A DNA stretch of 64,000 nucleotides from F23-B02 sp963650165. Lineage in GTDB: Bacteria > Bacillota > Clostridia > Oscillospirales > Oscillospiraceae. The first letter of the stretch is position 1; each line of letters starts with the position of its first letter. The notes under the pieces are model-generated. The model had not been told where the DNA came from and did no database searches. It saw nothing but the letters and a program-made list of their open reading frames with translations. The position numbers and the translations under genes were made by a program. This document shows, in pieces, positions 8,136 through 15,605 of this stretch. The stretch spans positions 1-64,000 of the forward strand of contig CAVJKX010000009.1 of the NCBI GenBank assembly GCA_963650165.1, given 5' to 3'.

Positions 8136-8153
8136 GTGTTAATAATTTGATTA
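8136..8153 (-). promoter_or_regulatory. Possible degenerate Rex box upstream of rex
   Basis: An 18-bp sequence with one good half-site (6 of 7 to TTAACAA) and one poor half-site, 10 of 14 positions to TTGTTAA-N4-TTAACAA. It lies 28 bp before the rex start, consistent with autoregulation, but AT-rich DNA gives such matches by chance. Confidence 0.3.
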
Positions 8154-8300
8154 ATGAATTATATCACAAGTATTTGGCTATTTCAAGTGGTTATACAGCA
8201 CAATTTGCCTGAATTTTGACGGATATGATAGGTTTCCGATTGATGTTTTAATACAAATATGTTATTTTAAAATACACAAAACGTCGGAGAGTGACAGACA

Positions 8301-9014
8301 ATGCGAATGAGAAAAAAACCTAATTTACAGCCGCGCATGGAAAAGTGCGCAGCCGTTCAGATAATTCAGCCGGAAAAGCTGCGCGGGCAGTGGAGCTTAA
8401 GCTTCCCGGGCCGTGAGCTCTGGCTTGAGATAGGCTGCGGCAAGGGCCGCTTTACCGTCGGCACGGCGCAGGAAAACCCCGGAGTCGAGCTTCTGGCGCT
8501 GGAAAAGGTCGAGGACGCGATGGTCATCGCAATGGAACGTGCATGCGAGGCAAAGACGGAAAACGTGCGCTTTCTCTCCATGGACGCGCTGCGTCTGCGC
8601 GAGGTGTTCGCCCCCGGCGAGATCGGGCGCATATTCGTCAATTTCTGCGACCCGTGGCCGAAGAGCCGCGACGCAAAGCACAGGCTCACGTCTCCGAATT
8701 TTCTGCGGATATACGCCGATATCCTGCCGCTCGGCGGCGAGGTCTGCTTCAAGACGGACAATCTGCCGCTGTTTACCTGGTCGCTTGAGCAGATAAAGGC
8801 CGAGGGCTGGGAGCTCAGGAACGTGACAAACGACCTGCACGCAGACGGCGAGGGCGGCGTTATGACCGACTACGAGTGCAAGTTCCGCGAGATGGGCGTT
8901 AAGATAAACCGCCTTGTCGCCGTAAAAACGGCGCAGACCAAAAACGGCGCGTCCGGCGAGGTGCCGAGGCTCAGAAGCGCCGCGCTTTCCGATGCAAGGG
9001 GGATGAGCCTGTGA
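8301..9014 (+). CDS. trmB: tRNA (guanine-N7-)-methyltransferase
   Basis: 237 aa. It methylates G46 in the tRNA variable loop using S-adenosylmethionine. The SAM-binding motif EIGCGKGRF (about 46-54) and the family signature NFCDPWPKSRDAKHR (about 115-129) are clear. It opens a tight cluster: the stop overlaps the GTG start of the exonuclease gene by 4 bp, so the two are translationally coupled. A low-complexity tail of about 30 residues follows the catalytic domain. Confidence 0.96.
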   Translation: MRMRKKPNLQPRMEKCAAVQIIQPEKLRGQWSLSFPGRELWLEIGCGKGRFTVGTAQENPGVELLALEKVEDAMVIAMERACEAKTENVRFLSMDALRLREVFAPGEIGRIFVNFCDPWPKSRDAKHRLTSPNFLRIYADILPLGGEVCFKTDNLPLFTWSLEQIKAEGWELRNVTNDLHADGEGGVMTDYECKFREMGVKINRLVAVKTAQTKNGASGEVPRLRSAALSDARGMSL

Positions 9015-9760
9015 GATTTATAAGCTGGAACGTAAACGGCCTGCGTGCCGTCGTGAAAAAGGGCTTTGAGGATATATTCATGGCGCTGGACGCGGATTTT
9101 TTCTGCCTTCAGGAGACAAAATTGCAGGCAGGTCAGATAGAGCTCGACCTGCCCGGCTATGAAAGCTACTGGAGCTACGCCGAGAAAAAGGGCTACTCCG
9201 GCACCGCGATATTCACAAAGCACACGCCCCTGAGCGTGAGGCACAACATCCCCGGCCACGAGAGCGAGGGCAGAGCCGTCACGCTCGAGTACGATGAGTT
9301 TTTCCTCGTCTGCGTGTATACGCCGAACTCCCAGGATTCCCTCAGGCGCCTTGACTACCGCATGAGCTGGGAGGACGATTTCCGCGCCTATCTTGTCGGG
9401 CTCGATAAGCTCAAGCCCGTCATAGTCTGCGGCGATATGAACGTCGCCCACACCGAGGCGGATCTCAAAAACCCCGACACGAACCATTTTAATCCCGGCT
9501 TTTCCGACGAAGAGCGCGGCAAGTTCACCGAGCTCCTGGATGCCGGATTTATCGACAGCTTCCGCACATTATATCCCGATAAGCGCGACGCATACTCCTG
9601 GTGGAGCTACCGTGCGGCGGCAAGATCGCGCAACGTCGGCTGGCGCATCGACTATTTCGTCGTGTCCGAGCGGCTGCGCGGGAACATAAAGGATGCATAC
9701 ATACTGCCCGAGATACTCGGCTCGGATCACTGCCCCGTGGGACTGGATATGCTATGGTAA
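9011..9760 (+). CDS. xth: Exodeoxyribonuclease III (AP endonuclease family)
   Basis: 249 aa, full length. It removes 3' blocks and cuts at abasic sites in base-excision repair. Magnesium-binding and catalytic motifs are visible: ISWNVNGLRA at the N terminus, LQETK, GDMNVAH, SWWSYR, RIDYFV and the terminal SDHCPVGL. The GTG start at 9011 is fixed by the 4-bp overlap with trmB. Its stop overlaps the ATG of the dihydrouridine synthase gene. Confidence 0.95.
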   Translation: MRFISWNVNGLRAVVKKGFEDIFMALDADFFCLQETKLQAGQIELDLPGYESYWSYAEKKGYSGTAIFTKHTPLSVRHNIPGHESEGRAVTLEYDEFFLVCVYTPNSQDSLRRLDYRMSWEDDFRAYLVGLDKLKPVIVCGDMNVAHTEADLKNPDTNHFNPGFSDEERGKFTELLDAGFIDSFRTLYPDKRDAYSWWSYRAAARSRNVGWRIDYFVVSERLRGNIKDAYILPEILGSDHCPVGLDMLW

Positions 9761-10725
9761 AGATAGGCGATGTTGAGATAAACGGACGCGTGACGCTCGC
9801 ACCCATGGCCGGCGTTACGGATTTCGCCTTCCGCGCGATATGCTCGGAGCTGGGTGCCGCGCTCACAACGACGGAGATGGTCAGCGCAAAGGCGCTGTGC
9901 TACGGCGATAAGAAAACGCAGAGCCTTCTTTATAATCTCCCGGCCTGCCGGCCCTTTGCCGCGCAGATATTCGGGCATGAGCCGGAGTTCATGGCCGAGG
10001 CCGCGCCCATGGCGATCGAATATTCCGGCGCGGATATGCTGGATATAAACATGGGCTGTCCCGTCGGCAAGATCGTCAAAAGCGGCGACGGCTCGGCGCT
10101 CATGCGCGACCCGGAGCTTGCGGGCAAGATAGTGCAGGCGGTCGTATCGGCTGTCGATGTGCCGGTCACGGTGAAGTTCCGCAAGGGCTTTGACGGCGGC
10201 AGCGTGAACGCCGTGGAGTTTGCCCGGATCATGCAGCAGGCGGGAGCCTCGGCGATAGCCGTGCACGGCAGAACACGTGCGCAGATGTACTCCGGCCGCG
10301 CGGACTGGGATATCATCCGCGACGTGAAAAGGGCGGTGTCGATCCCCGTCATCGCAAACGGCGATATCTTCTCCGGCGCGGACGCGGAGCATATCCTGCG
10401 CTACACCGGCTGCGAGCTTGCCATGATAGGCCGCGGCATATTCGGCGACCCCTGGCTGTTCTGCGAGGCAAACGCCTATATAGAGGGGACTCCGGCGCCC
10501 GAAAGGCCGCCGCTTGCCGAGCGCATGGAGCTTGCCCTGCGGCACACGAAAATGTACGCCGAAAAATTCGGCGAGCGCCTTGCCTGCCTCGAGGCGCGCC
10601 ACCAGATACCGTGGTATCTCAAGGGAGTGGCATACGCAGGCTACTATAAGCAGCAGCTCGTGAAGGTCGAAACGCTCGACGGGCTCGAGAGGATAATCAG
10701 CGGTATCAAGAGAGAGCTGACATGA
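9754..10725 (+). CDS. dusB: tRNA-dihydrouridine synthase (DusB type)
   Basis: 323 aa TIM-barrel flavoprotein that reduces uridine to dihydrouridine in the tRNA D-loop. Motifs: APMAGVTDFAFR (about 15-26), DINMGCPVGKIVKSGDGSAL with the catalytic Cys, VKFRKGF, HGRTRAQMYSG and ANGDIF. I chose the ATG at 9754 because it gives the normal length and overlaps the xth stop; a longer frame from 9601 lies inside xth. The stop overlaps the sigma factor ATG (ATGA). Confidence 0.95.
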   Translation: MVKIGDVEINGRVTLAPMAGVTDFAFRAICSELGAALTTTEMVSAKALCYGDKKTQSLLYNLPACRPFAAQIFGHEPEFMAEAAPMAIEYSGADMLDINMGCPVGKIVKSGDGSALMRDPELAGKIVQAVVSAVDVPVTVKFRKGFDGGSVNAVEFARIMQQAGASAIAVHGRTRAQMYSGRADWDIIRDVKRAVSIPVIANGDIFSGADAEHILRYTGCELAMIGRGIFGDPWLFCEANAYIEGTPAPERPPLAERMELALRHTKMYAEKFGERLACLEARHQIPWYLKGVAYAGYYKQQLVKVETLDGLERIISGIKRELT

Positions 10726-11342
10726 ACCAACTTTCCGAAAAAAAGATAATAGACAGAGTCCTCGGGGGTGACGTGAACGCCTTCGAGGAGCTTGTCGTGC
10801 ACTATGAAAGCACGGTTTACAGCCTTGCGCTGCGCATGGTGTCAAACCGCGAGGACGCTGCGGATATGACGCAGGAGGCCTTTATAAAGGCCTATAACAG
10901 CCTGCCCTCGTTCAGAGGCGACAGCAGGTTTTCCTCGTGGCTTTACAGGATAACGTCAAACGTCTGTCTCGATTTTCTGCGCTCGAAAAGCCGGAGGCCG
11001 CAGAGCTCGCTGACGACGGAAAGCGAGGATGACGGCGACGTTCAGCTCGAGCTCCCCGACCCCGCCGCGGGTCCGGAGGAGCTGCTTATGAAAAAGCTGA
11101 GCATGCAGTCGCTCTCGGAGGGGCTGAAGCTTCTGCCGGATAATCAGCGGCAGATACTGGCCATGCGCGAGCTCGGCGGCATGAGCTATGCCGATATAGG
11201 CGCGGCGCTCTCGCTCGAGGAGGGCACGGTCAAGTCGCGCATTTTCCGCGCACGAAAAAAATTGTGCACATTTTTGATTGAAAATGGGAACATTCCCGAA
11301 ACTTTTGCGTCAAATGTTGTAAAAGGAGGCGGCAAAACATGA
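10722..11342 (+). CDS. ECF (SigW/RpoE-type) RNA polymerase sigma factor
   Basis: 206 aa. Sigma region 2 (about 15-85) contains DMTQEAFIKAYNSLPSF and FSSWLYRITSNVCLDFLR. Region 4 (about 130-180) has LPDNQRQILAMRELGGMSY and EEGTVKSRIFRARKKL. There is no region 3, as expected for an ECF factor. It is coupled by ATGA overlaps to dusB before and to its anti-sigma gene after. The inducing signal cannot be read from the sequence; envelope stress is the usual role. Confidence 0.93.
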   Translation: MNQLSEKKIIDRVLGGDVNAFEELVVHYESTVYSLALRMVSNREDAADMTQEAFIKAYNSLPSFRGDSRFSSWLYRITSNVCLDFLRSKSRRPQSSLTTESEDDGDVQLELPDPAAGPEELLMKKLSMQSLSEGLKLLPDNQRQILAMRELGGMSYADIGAALSLEEGTVKSRIFRARKKLCTFLIENGNIPETFASNVVKGGGKT

Positions 11343-12019
11343 TAGATTGCAATAAGTGCAGAGAGATGATAAGCTGCCTTCTCGACGGCGAGCTGGACGA
11401 GGAGGAGCAAGCTTCGGTGCATGAGCACATCGCATCCTGCCCCGAGTGCCGCTGCGTGTACGAGGCGTTTTGCGCGATATCCGACGAAATGCGCGAGCCC
11501 GAGCCTCTGCCCGAGGGACTGCATGATAAGATCATGTCCGGCGTCAGGGCAAAGGCAAAGAAGAAAAGCCGCACGGTGTGGATAAAATATTTCTCGGCCG
11601 CGGCCTGCCTGGCGCTCGTCATCCTTGCCGGAGCGAAAAGCGGCATCCTGAACTGCGACACGAAGGACTTCCTGACGGACGCGCAGACGGTCAGCAGCGG
11701 AACAGAGGCGTACGGCTACGGCGGTGACGAAAGCAGCGAGGACAGACAGCAGCAGAGCGAATTATACGTCGCCGATAAGGTCGACGAGCTCACGGCCGAA
11801 AAGCTCGATGAGCTGCTGGGCCCGGCGCGCGGCGTGAGCGATGCCGTGCCTGACGCCTGCACGGCGGTCACCGACGAAGGCCCCGACTACTGCCTGGAGC
11901 TCCCGGACGGGGAAACGCTGCTCATTTACTTTGACCTCGGCCGCGTCTATGCCGATTTCGGCGACGGTGCGTTCCTCACCTCGGCCACGGCAAAACAGAT
12001 CAGGGCGCTGCTGGGATAG
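11339..12019 (+). CDS. Zinc-finger anti-sigma factor, single-pass membrane protein
   Basis: 226 aa. The N-terminal ZAS domain has the zinc motif H30-x3-C34-x2-C37 plus C7, which binds the sigma factor. A membrane segment follows at about residues 79-100, then an extracellular domain of about 125 residues that I do not recognise (KVDELTAEKLDELLGPARG, then a beta-rich end). It overlaps the sigma gene by 4 bp, the usual cotranscribed pair. The outside domain probably receives the signal or is cut during activation. Confidence 0.88.
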   Translation: MIDCNKCREMISCLLDGELDEEEQASVHEHIASCPECRCVYEAFCAISDEMREPEPLPEGLHDKIMSGVRAKAKKKSRTVWIKYFSAAACLALVILAGAKSGILNCDTKDFLTDAQTVSSGTEAYGYGGDESSEDRQQQSELYVADKVDELTAEKLDELLGPARGVSDAVPDACTAVTDEGPDYCLELPDGETLLIYFDLGRVYADFGDGAFLTSATAKQIRALLG

Positions 12020-12036
12020 CAAAAAGCATTCAAATT

Positions 12037-12066
12037 AAGCGGTATCTGTTAAGATGCCGCTTTTTC
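12037..12066 (+). terminator. Terminator after the sigma/anti-sigma genes
   Basis: Stem AGCGGTATC / GATGCCGCT with one G-U pair, six-base loop and TTTTT tail. It starts 18 bp after the anti-sigma stop. Confidence 0.8.
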
Positions 12067-12068
12067 TG

Positions 12069-12096
12069 TTGACTTTTCCGCATCCCATACTATAAT
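12069..12096 (+). promoter_or_regulatory. Promoter of the pyrophosphatase gene
   Basis: TTGACT (12069-12074), 16 bp, TATAAT (12091-12096). A GGGGGAGG ribosome site and the ATG at 12128 follow. Confidence 0.75.
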
Positions 12097-12127
12097 TGGA
12101 TGGCACCTGATTGGGGGAGGTATAATA

Positions 12128-13738
12128 ATGAATGAGATCTTTGTGGTGGGACACCGCAACCCGGACACCGATTCGATAGTCGCGGCGATGAGCTATGCGG
12201 CGCTGCGCAACGCGCTCGGCGACAGGGAGTATGTGGCGGCCTGCCTCGGACATACAAGCGACGAGACGCAGCGCATGCTCGATAAATTCGGCTTCGAGCC
12301 GCCGCGCATGATAAACGACGTGCGCACGCAGGTGCGCGACCTTGATTTCGACACGCCGCCCGCGCTCAGCGCCTCGGTGACGATGAGCAGGGCCTGGTCG
12401 ATGATGCGCGAGGAAAAGATATCGGTCATACCCGTCATAAACGAGGACGGCACGATCTACGGAACGCTCTCGGCCGGCGATATAGCGTCGTACAGCCTGC
12501 TGACGATAATAGATTCGCACATTGACGATGTTCCGCTGTGCAATATCCTCAGCGTTCTGGAGGGAAAGGTGCTCAACGAGGACGCGGAGCTGTTCGACTG
12601 CATCGCGGGAAACGTAGTCATCGCGCTGCCGCAGAGCTGTGAAACGCTGCTTTTCAACGATCCCGACAGCATCGTGCTGTGCGGCGATCAGCCCGACATG
12701 GTCGAGCGTGCGCTGAAGCTGGGCGTAAACTGCATCGTCCTGTGCCAGAACGAGGCCAAAAAGGAGTGGCTCGAGCACGCGGGAAAGACCTGTATTATAT
12801 CCACGCCCTTTGACGCCGCGCGTGTTTCAAAGCTCATCTATCAGGCCATACCCATATCGCGCCCCTGCCACACGGACGATACGATATGCTTCCACCTGAG
12901 CGATTACATAGACGATGTGCGCGAGGAGGTGCTCAAGAGCCGCTACCGCTGCTACCCCGTGCTCGACGAGAACGAGAAGGTAGTCGGCACGCTGTCGAGA
13001 TACCACCTGCTGCGCCCGCGCAGAAAGCGCGTCGTGCTCGTTGACCACAACGAGAAGGCGCAGGCCGTCGCGGGGCTCGAGCAGGCCGAGATACTCGAGA
13101 TCATCGACCACCACCGCCTTGCCGATATCCAGACCGCGCAGCCGATACGCATGCGCAACGAGCCCGTCGGCAGCACGACGACGATCATCTGCGGCATGTA
13201 CCAGGAGCACGGTGTCATGCCCTCGCCGGCGATGGCGGGGCTCATGGCGGCGGCCATACTGTCGGATACCGTCATGTTCAAATCGCCCACCTGCACCAAG
13301 CGCGACATAGCGCTTGCCGAGCGTATGGCACGCATAGCAAACGTTTCGCTCGAGGCGCTGGGCAAGGAGCTGTTCTCCGGCTCGGGAGACTCAAAGCCCG
13401 TATACGAGCTCCTGCGCTCCGACTTCAAGGAGTTCCACATCTCCGGCCAGATCCTCGGCGTCGGCCAGATAACGACGCTCGACTCCGAAAAAATGCTCGA
13501 GCGGCGCGGGGAGTTTCTCGACGAGATGCGCCGTATGAAGGCCGACCACGGCTACGATATGGTCATTTTAATGCTCACCGACGTTCTCCTCGAGGGCACC
13601 GAGCTCCTCTACATCGGCAGCGACGACACTATCCGCCGCGCCTTCTCCGTCGAGCCCCGTGACAACGCCCTCTTCCTGCCCGGCGTCATGAGCCGCAAGA
13701 AGCAGATAATTCCCATGCTGACTGCCCTCTGGGGCTGA
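12128..13738 (+). CDS. ppaC: Manganese-dependent inorganic pyrophosphatase with CBS-DRTGG-CBS insert
   Basis: 536 aa, much longer than the roughly 310-aa plain family II enzyme. Catalytic motifs HRNPDTDS (9-16), DHNE (306-309) and DHH (327-329) are present. Between the two catalytic halves lie a CBS motif (about 75-130), a DRTGG-like domain (about 140-240) and a second CBS motif (about 245-300). In characterised relatives this insert makes activity respond to AMP, ADP or diadenosine polyphosphates. It hydrolyses pyrophosphate in the cytoplasm. It is monocistronic, with its own promoter and followed by tandem repeats. Confidence 0.95.
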   Translation: MNEIFVVGHRNPDTDSIVAAMSYAALRNALGDREYVAACLGHTSDETQRMLDKFGFEPPRMINDVRTQVRDLDFDTPPALSASVTMSRAWSMMREEKISVIPVINEDGTIYGTLSAGDIASYSLLTIIDSHIDDVPLCNILSVLEGKVLNEDAELFDCIAGNVVIALPQSCETLLFNDPDSIVLCGDQPDMVERALKLGVNCIVLCQNEAKKEWLEHAGKTCIISTPFDAARVSKLIYQAIPISRPCHTDDTICFHLSDYIDDVREEVLKSRYRCYPVLDENEKVVGTLSRYHLLRPRRKRVVLVDHNEKAQAVAGLEQAEILEIIDHHRLADIQTAQPIRMRNEPVGSTTTIICGMYQEHGVMPSPAMAGLMAAAILSDTVMFKSPTCTKRDIALAERMARIANVSLEALGKELFSGSGDSKPVYELLRSDFKEFHISGQILGVGQITTLDSEKMLERRGEFLDEMRRMKADHGYDMVILMLTDVLLEGTELLYIGSDDTIRRAFSVEPRDNALFLPGVMSRKKQIIPMLTALWG

Positions 13739-13742
13739 TCCC

Positions 13743-14104
13743 GGCGGCCAAAATCCGCCCGTGCGGCGTTAAAGGCCTTGCACATACACAAAGTATGCGC
13801 TTCGGCCTTTGCCTTGCCCGGACGCATTTTATCTCGCCGGGAGGGCGGCCAAAATCCGCCCGCGCGGTGTTAAAGAGTCTTGCATATACACAAAGTATGC
13901 GCTTCGGCCTTTGCCTTGCCCGGACGCATTTTATCTCGCCGGGAGGGCGGCCAAAATCCGCCCGCGCGGTGTTAAAGAGTCTTGCATATACACAAAGTAT
14001 GCGCTTCGGCCTTTGCCTTGCCCGGACGCATTTTATCTCGCCGGGAGGGCGGCCAAAAATGCCCGCGCGGCGTTAAAGGCCTTTCATATACACAAAGTAT
14101 GCGC
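13743..14104. repeat. 102-bp tandem repeat, three full units and a partial fourth
   Basis: Units start at 13743 (101 bp, most diverged), 13844, 13946 (102 bp each, almost identical) and 14048 (about 57 bp). Each contains GGCGG...CCGCC, ATACACAAAGTATGCGC and GACGCATTTTATC. Because 102 is divisible by 3, open frames run through the array, but they have no ribosome site and I reject them as genes. There are no spacers, so it is not a CRISPR array. The words TACACAAAGTAT and GACGCATTT recur in the inverted-repeat element at 33300-33461. Confidence 0.9.
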
Positions 14105-14172
14105 AGGGTCTGCTCCCCCGTTTTGCATAAAAGAACTCTTTTTGCGGCGCTAAATTTGTTCAAAAGCGGCAA

Positions 14173-14201
14173 TTGACAAGGAGCTTTCCCGTGAGTATAA
14201 T
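14173..14201 (+). promoter_or_regulatory. Consensus promoter of the aromatic amino-acid operon
   Basis: TTGACA (14173-14178), exactly 17 bp, TATAAT (14196-14201). It lies about 290 bp before pheA, leaving a long leader that carries a small ORF and two terminator hairpins. Confidence 0.9.
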
Positions 14202-14233
14202 TTAAAATCATCAGGGAAAGCGAGGATACGGAT

Positions 14234-14395
14234 ATGACATGCTGCAATGCTAACATGAATAATTCTTCCGTGTCTGAGTCTGCCCGCAGTGCATTTGTGT
14301 CCTTTAACGCAGTACGATTTTATTCGTACTGCGTTTTTTATTATTTCGGCTGGAGCAATTCGGCCGGGGCAGAGGACTTGACAATGTACGCGTAA
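14234..14395 (+). CDS. Aromatic-rich leader peptide upstream of pheA (53 aa)
   Basis: The ATG follows GAGG by 8 bp. Codons 21-40 contain five Phe, four Tyr and one Trp (FVSFNAV, RFYSYCVFYYFGW). The ORF lies in the leader of an operon that makes Phe and Tyr, and hairpin 14306-14335 lies inside it. This fits transcription attenuation by ribosome stalling at aromatic codons. A caution is that several TTT/TAT codons come from the T-run of the hairpin itself. Phe codons 21 and 24 lie outside the hairpin and its tail. No expression evidence. Confidence 0.5.
   Translation: MTCCNANMNNSSVSESARSAFVSFNAVRFYSYCVFYYFGWSNSAGAEDLTMYA
14306..14340 (+). terminator. First attenuator-like hairpin in the aromatic operon leader
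   Basis: A 12-bp perfect stem (14306-14317 with 14324-14335), loop TTTTAT and a T-run to 14339. It lies within leader codons 25-34. CGCAGT at 14285-14290 could pair with the 3' arm (ACTGCG, 14328-14333) as an alternative fold. Confidence 0.75.
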
Positions 14396-14431
14396 GTGCC
14401 GCGTGAGAAAGCGGCGGATATTTGTCATTGA

Positions 14432-14469
14432 ATGCGGTTCCTTTGCCAAAAAGGGACCGCATATTTTTA
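14432..14469 (+). terminator. Second attenuator-like hairpin before pheA
   Basis: Stem ATGCGGTTCCTTT (14432-14444) with 14450-14462, one G-U pair, loop GCCAA, then ATTTTTAT. It ends about 24 bp before the pheA start and so would block the whole operon unless prevented from forming. CCGC at 14399-14402 could compete for the 5' arm. Confidence 0.7.
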
Positions 14470-14492
14470 TTGAAAAAAACCGAGGTATAAGC

Positions 14493-15599
14493 ATGAACGA
14501 ACTTGAAACTTCCAGAAACGAAATAAGCCGCATCGATAAGGAGATGGCCAAGCTCTTTGAGCAGCGTATGCACGCCTGCGCCGCCGTTGCCGATTATAAA
14601 AGGCGCCACGGCCTGTCGGTCAAGGACTGCGTGCGCGAAAAGGAGCTCATAGAGCATAACCGTGCGCTTATAGAAAGCGCCGATATCGAGGCATACTATG
14701 TGCAGTTTCTCAAAAAGACCATAGAGCTCTCATGCGAGTATCAGTCCAAGCTTTTAAACGGCATGCGCGTGACCTACTGCGGTGTCGAGGGCGCGTTCGG
14801 CTACATGGCGGCAAAGCGCATGTTCCCGGAGGCCGAGCTCATCGCGTATTCCGATTTCGGCGACGCGTATGCGGCCGTCGAGCGCGGAGAATACGACTGC
14901 GTGGTGCTGCCGCTTGAAAACAGTGCGGCCGGCGAGGTCGGAACGGTCATGGACCTCATCTTCTCCGGCGAGCTGTTCGTAAATCAGGTCATCGACCTTC
15001 CGATAGTTCACAATCTGCTCGGCCCGGACGGCGCGACGCTCGACGGAGTAAAGACCGTCATAAGCCATCCGCAGGCGCTCGACCAGTGCGGCGAATATAT
15101 CCGTGCGCACGGCTTTGAGACGGAGACCTTTTCAAACACCGCCCTTGCCGCGCAGTATGTAAAGGAAAAGGACGACGCCTCCGTCGCGGCGATAGCCTCG
15201 GACGAGACAAGCTCCATATTCGGCCTTGAGATCATCGACAAGGCGATAAACGACAGCCGCACGAACACCACGCGCTTTGCGGCGCTCTCGCGCTCGCAGA
15301 ACCGCCCCGCAAACATGTCAAGCCGCGCCGAGGAAAACTTCATCCTCGTGTTCACGGTCAAAAACGAGGCCGGTGCTCTCGCGCAGACGCTGAATATAAT
15401 CGGTGCGCACGGCTTCAATATGCGCAACCTCCGCTCGCGTCCGATGAAGGATCTGCAGTGGAACTACTTCTTCTACATCGAGGCCGAGGGCAACATAAAC
15501 AACGAAAACGGACAGGATATGCTCCGCGAGCTGTCGGCGATATGCGCAAAGCTCAAGCTCGTCGGCACCTATTACTCAAATCTTAAAATCGGAGAGTGA
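14493..15599 (+). CDS. pheA: Bifunctional chorismate mutase / prephenate dehydratase
   Basis: 368 aa. The N-terminal AroQ-type chorismate mutase (about 1-90: SRNEISRIDKEMAKLFEQRM) makes prephenate. The prephenate dehydratase domain (about 95-275: YCGVEGAFGYMAA, LPLENSAAGEVG, NTTRF) makes phenylpyruvate. A C-terminal ACT domain (about 285-368, FTVKNEAGALAQTLNII) should give feedback control by phenylalanine. I chose the ATG at 14493 for its GAGG site and family length; an upstream frame from 14403 runs through the second hairpin. First structural gene of the operon. Confidence 0.95.
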   Translation: MNELETSRNEISRIDKEMAKLFEQRMHACAAVADYKRRHGLSVKDCVREKELIEHNRALIESADIEAYYVQFLKKTIELSCEYQSKLLNGMRVTYCGVEGAFGYMAAKRMFPEAELIAYSDFGDAYAAVERGEYDCVVLPLENSAAGEVGTVMDLIFSGELFVNQVIDLPIVHNLLGPDGATLDGVKTVISHPQALDQCGEYIRAHGFETETFSNTALAAQYVKEKDDASVAAIASDETSSIFGLEIIDKAINDSRTNTTRFAALSRSQNRPANMSSRAEENFILVFTVKNEAGALAQTLNIIGAHGFNMRNLRSRPMKDLQWNYFFYIEAEGNINNENGQDMLRELSAICAKLKLVGTYYSNLKIGE

Positions 15600-15605
15600 C
15601 TTAAT

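Noticed and set aside
13795..14076. Open frame of 34-residue repeats in the tandem array
   Set aside because: It is an outcome of the 102-bp period being a multiple of three; no ribosome site, and other frames are open too.
13743..14104. CRISPR array
   Set aside because: Units are 102 bp and contiguous with no unique spacers, and no cas genes are nearby.
14202..14492. T-box riboswitch upstream of pheA
   Set aside because: I looked for the conserved T-box antiterminator bulge sequence and a specifier stem and found neither.
14403..14492. Longer N terminus for pheA starting at 14403
   Set aside because: It would translate through the second terminator hairpin and add residues outside the family's normal start; the ATG at 14493 has a ribosome site.
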